NCBI RefSeq assembly: GCF_028473145.1
Contig: NZ_CP092370.1
Location: forward strand, 620,001 to 684,000
Length of the DNA: 64,000 nucleotides
DNA from: Flavobacterium sp. CBA20B-1
Lineage (GTDB): Bacteria > Bacteroidota > Bacteroidia > Flavobacteriales > Flavobacteriaceae
Direction: 5' to 3'
This document shows positions 24,299 through 33,119 of this stretch, in pieces. Position 1 is the first letter of the stretch, and each line of letters starts with the position of its first letter. Both the position numbers and the translations under genes were made by a program. Under the pieces are notes generated by a model that searched no databases, was not told the DNA's origin, and saw only the letters and a list, made by a program, of their open reading frames with translations.

Positions 24299-24853
24299 TT
24301 ATAGTTGGATTTGCACAACTTCACCTACATTCATTCCTTCCAAAGTCCAATTACCGATACGAATGCGGATTAAACGTAACGTTGGGAAACCAACAGCCGC
24401 AGTCATTTTGCGAACCTGACGGAATTTTCCTTGCGTTAATGTAATGGTCAGCCAACTAGTGGGACCGTGACGATCGCTGCGAATGCGGTAACCTTCACCC
24501 ACATAATCGGGTTTTTTAATAATTGCGGCAAAACATTTTTTGGTGGTTACTCGAACTCCTTTAACTCCAATTTCAACACCTTTTTGCAATTTTTCAATCG
24601 CTTCTTCGGTGATAATTCCATCGACCTGAACCACATATTGCTTTTCGTAATGTGCACTGCGAATTTCTTCACTTATTTTGCCATCGGTTGTCAACATTAG
24701 CAAACCTTCCGAATTTTCGTCTAACCTGCCAATCGCCATTGTTCCTTCGGGAAAATTGAACAATTCGCCGAGTTTTTTTTTGTTTCGTTTTTTTTCGTAA
24801 ACAAACTGGGAAATATAACCTGCGGGTTTATAAAGCAAAAAATGTTTATGCAT
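24299..24853 (-). CDS. rluE: 23S rRNA pseudouridine synthase RluE family
   Basis: The 184-residue protein has the catalytic loop AIGRLDENSEGLLMLT with the essential Asp. The C-terminal part PTSWLTITLTQGKFRQVRKMTAAVGFPTLRLIR closely matches the RsuA/RluB/RluE group, and the short size without an S4 domain fits RluE, which modifies U2457 of 23S rRNA in E. coli. Its start overlaps the stop of the FAD oxidase gene by one base, so it is the last gene of a three-gene operon. Confidence 0.9.
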   Translation of the reverse strand: MHKHFLLYKPAGYISQFVYEKKRNKKKLGELFNFPEGTMAIGRLDENSEGLLMLTTDGKISEEIRSAHYEKQYVVQVDGIITEEAIEKLQKGVEIGVKGVRVTTKKCFAAIIKKPDYVGEGYRIRSDRHGPTSWLTITLTQGKFRQVRKMTAAVGFPTLRLIRIRIGNWTLEGMNVGEVVQIQL

Positions 24854-26259
24854 TAATGAGCATATTTTGAAGGAAATATTTTTCCAGGATTCATGATGTT
24901 TTTTGGATCGAATATTTTTTTGATTTGATACATTAGATGCAGTTCAACATCAGTAAAAACAATCGACATAAATTCTTTTTGAACCAGACCAATACCGTGT
25001 TCGCCCGAAATGGTTCCGTTTAATGATTTTGTTAACTCAAAAATTTCCTTAATTCCTTTTGGAACTTGGTTTTTCCAAGTTTCTTCGGTCATATCTAACT
25101 TTACAATGTTTACATGCAAATTTCCATCGCCAGCGTGTCCGTAACAAATACTTTTAAAGCCATATTTCTCACCAATAGCCTTAATTCCCATCAATAATTT
25201 TGGCAATTCATAGCGAGGAACCACGGTATCTTCTTCCTTATAAACGGTGTTTTGTTTCACAGCTTCGGCAATGTTTCTGCGCAATTTCCAAAGTGTGTTT
25301 TTTTGATCGGTTGTGTCTGCAAAAAGCACTTCGTCCACTTCATACTGTTCAACTACAGCAAGTATTCTTTCCGCTTCATTCATTAATATTTCAGGATAAT
25401 TACCATCTACTTCAACCAACAGATGTGCTTCGTTTTCGGGTTTTAAGTAAACATCGGGCACTTCAACAAATTTACTGGTCCACAAAATAGCATCGCGCTC
25501 CATAAATTCTAACGCACTTGGAACAATTCCTGCCTTAAAAATAGCCGAAACTGCCGCTGCTGCTTGTTCCATCTTAAAAAATGGAATCCATAGCAATACG
25601 TTGTGCTGAATAGCTGGTGTCAATTTTAAAACAATTTTTGTAACAATGCCCAAAGTGCCTTCGCTGCCCACCATTAACTGCGTTAAATTGTATCCGGTTG
25701 AATTTTTAAGCGTGTTTGCACCCGTCCATATAATTTCTCCATTCGGGAGAACCACTTCTAAATTCAACACATAATCTTTCGTAACGCCGTATTTCACAGC
25801 CCGAGCACCACCTGCATTTTCAGCAATATTTCCACCAATAAAACAACTGCCTTTACTGCTTGGATCCACCGGATAAAACAATCCTTTTTCGGCAACGGCT
25901 TGTTGCAAAACTTCGGTAATAACAGCAGGTTGTGTAATTACTTGCAGATTTTCTTCATCGATTTTTTCTATTTTATTCAATCGTTCCAACGAAAGTCCGA
26001 TACCTTTATGAACCGCTAAAATACCGCCACTTAAACCCGTTCTAGCTCCAATTGGAACTACGGGAATAGCGTATTCAAAAGCGATTTTCATTATAGCGCT
26101 GATTTCTTCTGTTGAAGCCGGTTTCACCAAAATGGAAGGCGGAAAAACCAAATCTTCGGTATGATCTTTTCCGTATTCGTTCAAGGTTTCCTCATCGGTA
26201 AAAACGTATGATGTACCAACAATTTCTATTATTTTATTTTTGATTTCAGTTGTAATCAT
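24853..26259 (-). CDS. GlcD-type FAD-linked oxidase (glycolate/D-lactate dehydrogenase family)
   Basis: The 468-residue protein has the PCMH FAD-binding domain (PASTEEISAIMKIAFEYAIPVVPIGARTGLSGG, then GSCFIGGNIAENAGGARAVKYG) and the FAD-oxidase C domain. The latter contains FKSICYGHAGDGNLHVNIV and ends SGEHGIGLVQKEF...IFDPKNIMNPGKIF. It would oxidise a 2-hydroxy acid such as glycolate or D-lactate; the sequence does not fix which. One-base overlaps with genes on both sides show an operon with the transporter upstream and rluE downstream. Confidence 0.9.
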   Translation of the reverse strand: MITTEIKNKIIEIVGTSYVFTDEETLNEYGKDHTEDLVFPPSILVKPASTEEISAIMKIAFEYAIPVVPIGARTGLSGGILAVHKGIGLSLERLNKIEKIDEENLQVITQPAVITEVLQQAVAEKGLFYPVDPSSKGSCFIGGNIAENAGGARAVKYGVTKDYVLNLEVVLPNGEIIWTGANTLKNSTGYNLTQLMVGSEGTLGIVTKIVLKLTPAIQHNVLLWIPFFKMEQAAAAVSAIFKAGIVPSALEFMERDAILWTSKFVEVPDVYLKPENEAHLLVEVDGNYPEILMNEAERILAVVEQYEVDEVLFADTTDQKNTLWKLRRNIAEAVKQNTVYKEEDTVVPRYELPKLLMGIKAIGEKYGFKSICYGHAGDGNLHVNIVKLDMTEETWKNQVPKGIKEIFELTKSLNGTISGEHGIGLVQKEFMSIVFTDVELHLMYQIKKIFDPKNIMNPGKIFPSKYAH

Positions 26260-27467
26260 TATTCAATGTTTTTATAGTTGATTTTCTGCATATTCGGAAG
26301 GAAATAAGCAATAACGCCTATTAATGGAAGATACGAACAAATATTGTAAATATGTTCAATAGAAGTTGCATCTGCCCAAAGTCCTAAAACTGCCGATCCT
26401 ACTCCGCCCATTCCAAATGCAAAACCGTAAAACAAGCCCGAAACCATTCCTAATTTCTTTGGCAATAATTCTTGCGCATAAACCAAAATTGAAGGAAATG
26501 CTGATGAAATAATCAAGCCAATGATCACGATTAAAATTCCGGTTAACTGAAAATCTACGTAAGGCAATGCCAAGGTAAACGGAGCTGCACCCAAAACCGA
26601 GAACCAAATAACGTATTTCCGACCGAAGCGGTCTCCGAAAATTCCGCCTAACAAGGTGCCAACTGCCACCGAAATCAAGAAATAAAACAAATACACTTGT
26701 GCCTGAACTTCGTTCAAACCAAATTTATCCATGGTATAAAACTGAAAATAGCTGGTGATACTGGCCACATAAAAATATTTCGAGAAAATTAATACCAATA
26801 AAATAGTAATTGCTGCATTTATTTTAAAAGCAGACAAATCGGGCACTTGAATGACTTTTTTGGTTGATCTTGATGCAATTTTTAATTTGTTTTGATACCA
26901 CTTGGCAATGTAGCTTAAAATAAATTGAGCCAAAATAGCAAATCCCACAAACCAAAGGATATACAATTGTCCGTTGGGCAATACAATCCATGCAATTAAT
27001 AACGGAGCCAGAGCTGTTCCGGTGTTTCCGCCGATTTGAAAAACCGATTGTGCAAAACTTCTTCTTCCATTTGATGCCATAAACGCCACGCGTGATGATT
27101 CGGGATGAAAAATAGAAGAACCAATACCTACTAAAAATACCGAAACTAAAATCACTTCATAATTCGGCGCAAAAGCAAGCAAAGCAATTCCTGCCATGGT
27201 AAAAAACATTCCAAAAATCTGCGAATAGGGTTTAGGATTTTTATCGGTATATGCACCAACAACTGGCTGAAATATCGAAGCTGCCAATTGGTAACATAGT
27301 GTAATCATACCCACTTGTGCAAATGACAAATCGTATGCAGCTTCTAACTTTGGGTAAATAGCCGGAATCACTGCTTGCAGTAAATCGTTGAGCAAATGGG
27401 CTGCACTTATGGCAAGCAATATGGCATAAACTGGTTTTTGATTTCCAGCTTTGTTTATTACAGACAT
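26259..27467 (-). CDS. MFS transporter, fosmidomycin-resistance (Fsr) type
   Basis: The 402-residue protein has twelve predicted membrane segments. The start AILLAISAAHLLNDLLQAVIPAIYPKL, the loop FQPVVGAYTDKNPKPY and GIGSSIFHPESSRVAFMASNGRRSFAQSVFQIGGNTG are characteristic of the Fsr group of the major facilitator superfamily. Fsr proteins export fosmidomycin, but most homologues have unknown substrates. As the first gene of an operon with a 2-hydroxy-acid oxidase, a role in moving an organic acid is possible. Confidence 0.9.
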   Translation of the reverse strand: MSVINKAGNQKPVYAILLAISAAHLLNDLLQAVIPAIYPKLEAAYDLSFAQVGMITLCYQLAASIFQPVVGAYTDKNPKPYSQIFGMFFTMAGIALLAFAPNYEVILVSVFLVGIGSSIFHPESSRVAFMASNGRRSFAQSVFQIGGNTGTALAPLLIAWIVLPNGQLYILWFVGFAILAQFILSYIAKWYQNKLKIASRSTKKVIQVPDLSAFKINAAITILLVLIFSKYFYVASITSYFQFYTMDKFGLNEVQAQVYLFYFLISVAVGTLLGGIFGDRFGRKYVIWFSVLGAAPFTLALPYVDFQLTGILIVIIGLIISSAFPSILVYAQELLPKKLGMVSGLFYGFAFGMGGVGSAVLGLWADATSIEHIYNICSYLPLIGVIAYFLPNMQKINYKNIE

Positions 27468-27547
27468 TTTTTGTGAATTGAAATTACAAATTTACCCAAA
27501 CACAAACAATCAATAGGCTATTTCAAGAATTTTTTAGAACAATTTTG

Positions 27548-27555
27548 TAAGTTTG
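27548..27555 (+). promoter_or_regulatory. -7 box of the MeaB-type gene
   Basis: TAAGTTTG matches TAnnTTTG, 16 bases before the ATG at 27571. Confidence 0.55.
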
Positions 27556-27570
27556 TTAAAACGATTCATC

Positions 27571-28683
27571 ATGCCAAACGAAAAGTTTCCCCAAAAAAAA
27601 TCTTTACATGAAAAGGATGGAATTGCACAACCCAATCATGTGAATCAAAATTCCATAAAAAACATTCAAAATTTCCGTAAAAAGAAAATAGATGTTGATG
27701 TTTTGATTCAAAGATTGATACAAGGCGATATTCCTTCACTAAGTAAGGCAATTACATTGATTGAAAGCACCAATATAGCTCACAAAGAACAAGCAAACCG
27801 CATTGTTCAAGCATGTTTGCCCTATGCTAATAATTCCGTTAGAATAGGCATTACTGGTGTTCCAGGAGTTGGCAAAAGTACGTTTATTGAAGCTTTTGGA
27901 ACCTATTTGACTTCGATAGGAAAAAAAGTTGCGGTATTAGCAGTTGATCCCAGCAGTAGTATTAGTAAAGGCAGTATTTTGGGCGATAAAACCCGAATGG
28001 AAGATTTGGTGAAAAATAAAAACGCATTCATTCGCCCATCAGCTTCGGGGGAAAGTTTAGGAGGTGTTTCGAGAAAAACCCGCGAAAGCATTATTTTGTG
28101 CGAGGCTGCCGGATTTGATATCATTCTTATAGAAACCGTTGGCGTGGGACAAAGTGAAACAGCCGTACACAGCATGACCGATTTCTTTTTACTTTTAAAC
28201 CTTGCGGGAGCAGGTGATGAATTACAAGGAATTAAGCGCGGAATCATGGAAATGGCCGATGCCGTAATTATTAATAAAGCCGATGGAGATAACTTAAAAC
28301 ATGCACAAAATGCAAAACTCGATATGAATCGTGCGTTGCATTTATTTCCCTTAAAAGACTCTAAATGGCAACCAAAAGTATTACTCGTTAGCGCCTTTTA
28401 CAATAAAGGAATTGAAGAGGTTTGGCAACTTTTAGAAGCTTATTTTAAGTTGGTAAAAGCAAATAATTTTTTTGAAGAAAACCGAAATAATCAAAATGCT
28501 TATTGGTTAAAAGAAACAATCAATGAGCAATTGCTTTCAAATTTTTATCAAAATACAGAGATTAATCGATATTTAAAAAGCGCAGAGCATGCCGTTCAAA
28601 ACAATGAAAAATCGCCGTTTACTGCTGCAAATGAACTGTTGGCTTTATACAAAGAACACCGCACATTTAATAAGAACGATTAG
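27571..28683 (+). CDS. MeaB/ArgK-family G3E P-loop GTPase (methylmalonyl-CoA mutase chaperone)
   Basis: The 370-residue protein has P-loop GITGVPGVGKSTFIEAFG, VLAVDPSSSISKGSILGDKTRM, RPSASGESLGGVSRKTRE, DIILIETVGVGQSE and INKADGDN, all diagnostic of MeaB. MeaB protects and reloads adenosylcobalamin-dependent methylmalonyl-CoA mutase. No mutase gene is visible nearby. The N-terminal 45 residues are polar and not conserved, so the real start may be later. It reads away from the MFS gene from a divergent promoter. Confidence 0.92.
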   Translation: MPNEKFPQKKSLHEKDGIAQPNHVNQNSIKNIQNFRKKKIDVDVLIQRLIQGDIPSLSKAITLIESTNIAHKEQANRIVQACLPYANNSVRIGITGVPGVGKSTFIEAFGTYLTSIGKKVAVLAVDPSSSISKGSILGDKTRMEDLVKNKNAFIRPSASGESLGGVSRKTRESIILCEAAGFDIILIETVGVGQSETAVHSMTDFFLLLNLAGAGDELQGIKRGIMEMADAVIINKADGDNLKHAQNAKLDMNRALHLFPLKDSKWQPKVLLVSAFYNKGIEEVWQLLEAYFKLVKANNFFEENRNNQNAYWLKETINEQLLSNFYQNTEINRYLKSAEHAVQNNEKSPFTAANELLALYKEHRTFNKND

Positions 28684-28897
28684 TAGCATACTTAAATTTT
28701 AATTTTTAGTTAGTGTATAGCTATTTAAAACACTACATTGCTCCGATAGATTTTGCAATCTTTGTGTTATTGAAAATGGCTCAAAGTAGTAGGCTCTTAT
28801 GTTTGCGCAGCTAGGGTGGCATTTTTTTTATGTGAATGTGGAAAGTCGTAAAGTTAAATCATATTAAGCCCTTACTTTTGAAAATCAAAAAGATTAA
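28684..28897. other. Intergenic stretch without recognisable gene
   Basis: This AT-rich stretch between the MeaB-type gene and the decayed peptidase fragment has stops in all frames. I see no RNA gene, clear terminator or repeat. It may be worn-down remains of the same lost gene. Confidence 0.4.
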
Positions 28898-29062
28898 AAA
28901 ACGTTTAAATGGGGCGAAGATTTTGGCTTGTTTACGCAATTGATTCCGGGTGCCATGTTTGGGATTGGTTCGGGCGAAAATTGTCCGGCGCTTCACAATC
29001 CCGACTATGATTTTCCAGATGAAATTACCTTAACCGCTTCAAAATGTTTTACAAAATTTTAG
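28898..29062 (+). pseudogene. 3' remnant of an M20 amidohydrolase/peptidase gene
   Basis: The frame from 28898 to the TAG at 29060-29062 reads WGEDFGLFTQLIPGAMFGIG, then SGENCPALHNPDYDFPDE, then ITLTASKCFTKF. This matches the C-terminus of M20 amidohydrolases (hippurate hydrolase type), where the EDFG glutamate binds metal and the LHNPDYDFPDE histidine is at the active site. Stops lie just upstream and the first 350 or so codons are missing, so only about 54 codons survive. It ends four bases before alr, so the loss may have come with the arrival or rearrangement of alr. Confidence 0.75.
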
Positions 29063-29065
29063 AAA

Positions 29066-30226
29066 ATGCACTATAAACCGGAACCGGCTTCCTGGATCGA
29101 AATTTCCAAATCAGCTTTAGCACAAAATATAAAATTCATACAAAAATCCATCCCCGAAAAAACCATTTTTTCAGCTGTGGTCAAAGGTGATGCTTATGGT
29201 CATGGCATAGAAACCTATGGTCCGCTGGCGTATGAATGCCGCATCCGCCATTTCAGTGTTTACAGTGCGCAAGAAGCCTATCAACTTTTGCAATCGGTGC
29301 GTGGTGAATTTGTTTTGATGATCATGGGAACCCTGAACCACCACGAAATGATGTGGGCAATTGAACACAATATTGAATTTTACGTTCCCAATTTCCATTC
29401 GTTGGAGAATGTGTTGAATTGTGTAAAAAAATCAAATCTGAATGCAAAAATCCATTTGGAATTTGAAACTGGAATGAATCGAACCGGATTTGCACCGAAA
29501 GATTTCAAACCAATTATGTCAAAAATTAACGAAACGTATTTAATCGAAATAAAAGGCGTTTGTACACATTTGGCGGGTTCGGAAAGCATTGCCAATTACA
29601 AACGAATCAAAGACCAGATCCAACAATTTCAAAAAATCAAAAAGAAATTTGAGTTGCTGGAAAATCATGCTCCAAAATACCACATTGCTTGTTCGGCAGC
29701 CGTTTTGCGTTATCCGAAATATGTTTTTGATATGGTAAGAGTAGGGATTTTACAGTATGGATTTTTCCCAAATAACGAAACCTACGTTCACCATTATTTG
29801 CAACATCCCGAAGAACCCAATCCGCTGAAAAGAGTGATTTCATGGAAAAGTAAAGTAATCGAAGTGAAAACAGTAAATGCCGGAGAATTCATCGGTTATG
29901 GTACTTCTTTTTATACGAATATTCCGACGAAAATCGCCATCGTTCCGGTTGGATATGCGTATGGATACAGTCGCAAACTGAGCAATCAGGGAAAAGCATT
30001 GGTCAATGGATTTCGGGTAGATGTAATCGGAAGTGTGAACATGAATATGCTAACGCTGGACGTGACCAACCTGCCCGATGTGCAAATCGGGGATGAAGTG
30101 GTACTGATCGGAAGTCAAGCCGAACAGACAATTTCGTTGGCTTCGTTTAGCGAAAACAGCAACCAGTTGAATTATGAATTATTGGCACGTTTGCCCAAAG
30201 ACATCAAACGAATCGTGGTGGATTAA
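29066..30226 (+). CDS. alr: Alanine racemase
   Basis: This PLP enzyme makes D-alanine for peptidoglycan. The 386-residue protein has the PLP lysine in FSAVVKGDAYGHG (near residue 40), the TIM-barrel segment HLEFETGMNRTGF, FDMVRVGILQYGF (PLP phosphate site), and the catalytic tyrosine region FIGYGTSFYT. Where many family members have G-R-x-C-M-D-Q this one has GSVNMNM, so the usual Cys and Asp are both Asn. The gene starts four bases after the peptidase remnant. A catalytically active racemase remains likely. Confidence 0.9.
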   Translation: MHYKPEPASWIEISKSALAQNIKFIQKSIPEKTIFSAVVKGDAYGHGIETYGPLAYECRIRHFSVYSAQEAYQLLQSVRGEFVLMIMGTLNHHEMMWAIEHNIEFYVPNFHSLENVLNCVKKSNLNAKIHLEFETGMNRTGFAPKDFKPIMSKINETYLIEIKGVCTHLAGSESIANYKRIKDQIQQFQKIKKKFELLENHAPKYHIACSAAVLRYPKYVFDMVRVGILQYGFFPNNETYVHHYLQHPEEPNPLKRVISWKSKVIEVKTVNAGEFIGYGTSFYTNIPTKIAIVPVGYAYGYSRKLSNQGKALVNGFRVDVIGSVNMNMLTLDVTNLPDVQIGDEVVLIGSQAEQTISLASFSENSNQLNYELLARLPKDIKRIVVD

Positions 30227-30264
30227 TTTTCTACATTTTATGATTCATTTTTTCACCGACTTTT

Positions 30265-30272
30265 TATATTTG
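30265..30272 (+). promoter_or_regulatory. -7 box of a lipoprotein gene
   Basis: TATATTTG matches TAnnTTTG, 19 bases before the ATG at 30292. Confidence 0.6.
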
Positions 30273-30291
30273 CATTTTTAAATTTGTTTCT

Positions 30292-31173
30292 ATGTACCAA
30301 AAAATCACTTTATATTTCTTGTGCTTTGCTTTTATTGCCTGCAGCAAATGGAATCCTAACATACAAACGATCGATTTTTCTAAAGATCAAGATTTCAGAA
30401 TTATCAATGTTTTTAATGAACAGCGATTCAATGAATATTCGGAAAGACTTCCTGACAAGGTATTGCCCATTGCAGAAAGTACGGAACCTTATGCATTTTA
30501 TTCCTATTTGTCGTTGAAACCAAATAAAGATTTCACGTTTCTTATAGGCAATCATTTCATGCATGGCACTTATAAATTGGTGAATAAAGACGAAATCGTT
30601 TTGCAATCCGCTCTTTATGGTGATTTACCTTTAAAAATTTTAAAAGAAGAGGAGGGATGCATTCAAATTCATGGAGATTTTAAAGGTTATAAAAGCGATT
30701 TTATGCTTGAATTGGAAGGTAATACCAACTATTACATTAATTTAAGTACCGATTTTGAAAAGCTTGATAAAGAAAATGATATTCGCTCGCTGGCTTTTAA
30801 CAAATGGCGCTTTCCGGCTATACAAAAAGAAACCAATCAGCAAATAAAAGAACGACTTATTGCCAACTTAAAATACATTGCTGCTTACATGCGTGTGCAC
30901 ATGTATGGTGGCTACGATCTTATTCATACCGATGGTATTCATTCGCCATTTCTCTATGCCCGAAACGGTTTGTTTTTATATGAATGGCAACGCGTGCCTT
31001 ATTTTTGGAAACATGTTTTTTATGATGAAAAAGATGCTGAAAAAGCATATAAAATGGTACGAAATACATTTAAAGTTGCTGAGGCTCCTGAATTTATCGA
31101 CAATTGGTTGTTTTATAACGAAAGTTGTTTGCGCGCTGTAATTGCTGAATTAGAAAAACAAGAAGTTAAATAG
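30292..31173 (+). CDS. Lipoprotein of unknown function (293 aa)
   Basis: The signal MYQKITLYFLCFAFIAC places the lipid cysteine at residue 17. The first half of the mature protein contains beta strands (DFTFLIGNHFMHGTYKLVNKDEIVLQ), the second is helical (QIKERLIANLKYIAAYMRVHMYG, then DAEKAYKMVRNTFKVAEAP) and aromatic-rich. No family is recognised. It has its own promoter and ends at a hairpin shared with the convergent membrane-protein gene. Confidence 0.75.
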   Translation: MYQKITLYFLCFAFIACSKWNPNIQTIDFSKDQDFRIINVFNEQRFNEYSERLPDKVLPIAESTEPYAFYSYLSLKPNKDFTFLIGNHFMHGTYKLVNKDEIVLQSALYGDLPLKILKEEEGCIQIHGDFKGYKSDFMLELEGNTNYYINLSTDFEKLDKENDIRSLAFNKWRFPAIQKETNQQIKERLIANLKYIAAYMRVHMYGGYDLIHTDGIHSPFLYARNGLFLYEWQRVPYFWKHVFYDEKDAEKAYKMVRNTFKVAEAPEFIDNWLFYNESCLRAVIAELEKQEVK

Positions 31174-31200
31174 TATTTTAAAATCAATTATTAAGAAAAA

Positions 31201-31229
31201 AAGTGAAGCCCAAAAGCTTCACTTTTATT
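31201..31229. terminator. Bidirectional terminator
   Basis: Perfect 9-bp stem AAGTGAAGC (31201-31209)/GCTTCACTT (31216-31224) with an A-run before and a T-rich stretch after, between convergent genes. Confidence 0.9.
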
Positions 31230-31235
31230 TTGAAA

Positions 31236-33107
31236 TTATTCAGGCACAGCACGCCACTTTTTAATTACAGCAGTGTATAAAAATATAAAAATTAATCCGG
31301 CTGCTAACAGTATGTAACTGGTATTCATGTCTAAATCTTCTAACAAAGTAGTACAAGTTCGGGCAGCATAACTATCGTAATAACCAGGCATCTCGCGACA
31401 AGCATCGTTTTGGTGCATGCTGATAATGCCTAAAATCAACAACACATACAAAACAAATCCATTAATACTTATATTCATAAAAATAGCAGTAAATAATTTA
31501 TTTCTGAAGTTTACGAACAGTAATGGAATTAATAAAACGATGGTTGAAATGGCTAACACCAAATATGCTACAAAATATTCTTCATCATTTGAAACGCCCA
31601 TTGCATACAACAGCGAAATGAGTCCCACCACCAAAGATAACACACCAGCAGTAACTCCTGAAAACAGCACTGCACGCAAATTGGTAACTCTAAAACAAAA
31701 AATTAAAGTAGATAAAAAGAAAGCCATCCATATATATACATGAATGCTTCTTGAAACAAAATCTACCGTTTTTACAAGTTCTACGCTTCGCAATAAATAG
31801 TTAAGATTACTAATTTCGTAATAATTTTTGCTGAGTTTTTTATAGTAATAATTGCTTAACAAATTTTCATTTTCTGTGGCAACGGCAGCTGAAACAGTAG
31901 CTGCTGCATCTTGTGCAACTTCCACTTCTTCATAGGCAGAATTGATTACAACAGCAGCAGAATCAGCAGTGGCAGTGTAATACGTTCTTGGACTTGGTTT
32001 TTCTGATGCGATAAAATGTTTCACTTCAAAATCGGTGGGATGATACACCATTTTAAACCAAGTATCTGCTGATAAATCGGTTTTAATTTGATATTTTTTT
32101 GAAACTTCTAAAAAATCGTTTAAAATCTTTTTGATTTCCTGTGGATTTTTTCGATTTAAAATACCGGCAAAATCCTTACTAAAATTGTAGTTTTTGTTTG
32201 CATTCAGGTTTACTCCGTACATTCCGTTGTAAGTAGGCTCGGGATATTTGTACGAGTTATTGTATCGATCAAAATAATCAACAGTGTTAAAATCAACCGT
32301 ATAAAATGCTCTCGAAAAATTATAATAGCTGAATTCTGCGCTTTTTACATGAGAAGATACATCAACCACTTCTTTCTTAAAATAATAAAAACAAGTATCT
32401 GCCACAATATTTTTGTATGCCAATTCCGTACCTTTTTTATATTCGGCAGCAGGGTATTTAAAATCTCTGTTTACATCGCGTTCAGTAACGGCTACTTCAT
32501 ACAATCGAAAAAATTGATAATTTTTATCTTTTAATGTATAAAAAGGTTCGCTGTAATGAATGTAATTGCTATTGGTTTCGCAATACAAATCCATAAACAT
32601 TTTTGGATAGGCTTTTTTATCCAACTCAAAATCTTGATACTCGAGCGATAAAAAGGGATAAGCTTTGTTTATTATTGCAACATCTTTTACGAATTCATTA
32701 TTTGGATAAGCCTGATTAATATATGTTCTGAAACCAAACATATACGAAAAATAAAAGGTAATCGACGCAAAAATAATTACTAGATAGGAAACAAATTGAC
32801 CGAAAAGTTTCCAATTGCTGGTTGGATAAAAATTCTTGAAACCGTTGTTTTTAAACATATAAACCAACCACCCCACAAGCAAGAGCACCGAAATAATGAT
32901 GTTTACCAGAATGAATCCGCTGGAAAAAAAGTCATCAATTACACCGCTATTTTGCAAAGAAACGGGATTGTTGTGCGAAACGTATCCAATAAAGAAAAAC
33001 AGTATGTGTAGCAGCATGCTTAATGCAAGCATCCAAACAATGCGTGTGTTCCAAATAGTTGGATAGCGGTCGATAAGGTATTTATTTATTTTATTGATAA
33101 AATTCAT
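31236..33107 (-). CDS. Large membrane protein, probable partner of the adjacent ABC ATPase
   Basis: The 623-residue protein has three membrane helices in the first 125 residues (VWMLALSMLLHILFFFIGYV, FILVNIIISVLLLVGWLVYMF, YLVIIFASITFYFSYMFGF). A large soluble domain of about 320 residues rich in Tyr and Asn follows, then five helices near the C-terminus. It matches no transporter family I know by motif. It begins 12 bases after the ATPase gene on the same strand, so the two probably form one export or envelope complex with an atypical permease. The ectodomain orientation is inferred. Confidence 0.7.
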   Translation of the reverse strand: MNFINKINKYLIDRYPTIWNTRIVWMLALSMLLHILFFFIGYVSHNNPVSLQNSGVIDDFFSSGFILVNIIISVLLLVGWLVYMFKNNGFKNFYPTSNWKLFGQFVSYLVIIFASITFYFSYMFGFRTYINQAYPNNEFVKDVAIINKAYPFLSLEYQDFELDKKAYPKMFMDLYCETNSNYIHYSEPFYTLKDKNYQFFRLYEVAVTERDVNRDFKYPAAEYKKGTELAYKNIVADTCFYYFKKEVVDVSSHVKSAEFSYYNFSRAFYTVDFNTVDYFDRYNNSYKYPEPTYNGMYGVNLNANKNYNFSKDFAGILNRKNPQEIKKILNDFLEVSKKYQIKTDLSADTWFKMVYHPTDFEVKHFIASEKPSPRTYYTATADSAAVVINSAYEEVEVAQDAAATVSAAVATENENLLSNYYYKKLSKNYYEISNLNYLLRSVELVKTVDFVSRSIHVYIWMAFFLSTLIFCFRVTNLRAVLFSGVTAGVLSLVVGLISLLYAMGVSNDEEYFVAYLVLAISTIVLLIPLLFVNFRNKLFTAIFMNISINGFVLYVLLILGIISMHQNDACREMPGYYDSYAARTCTTLLEDLDMNTSYILLAAGLIFIFLYTAVIKKWRAVPE

Positions 33108-33119
33108 AAGAGTGATTTA

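Noticed and set aside
28684..28897. Search for the missing front of the M20 gene upstream of the remnant
   Set aside because: All frames contain stops and no M20 motif is visible, so only the C-terminal part is called.
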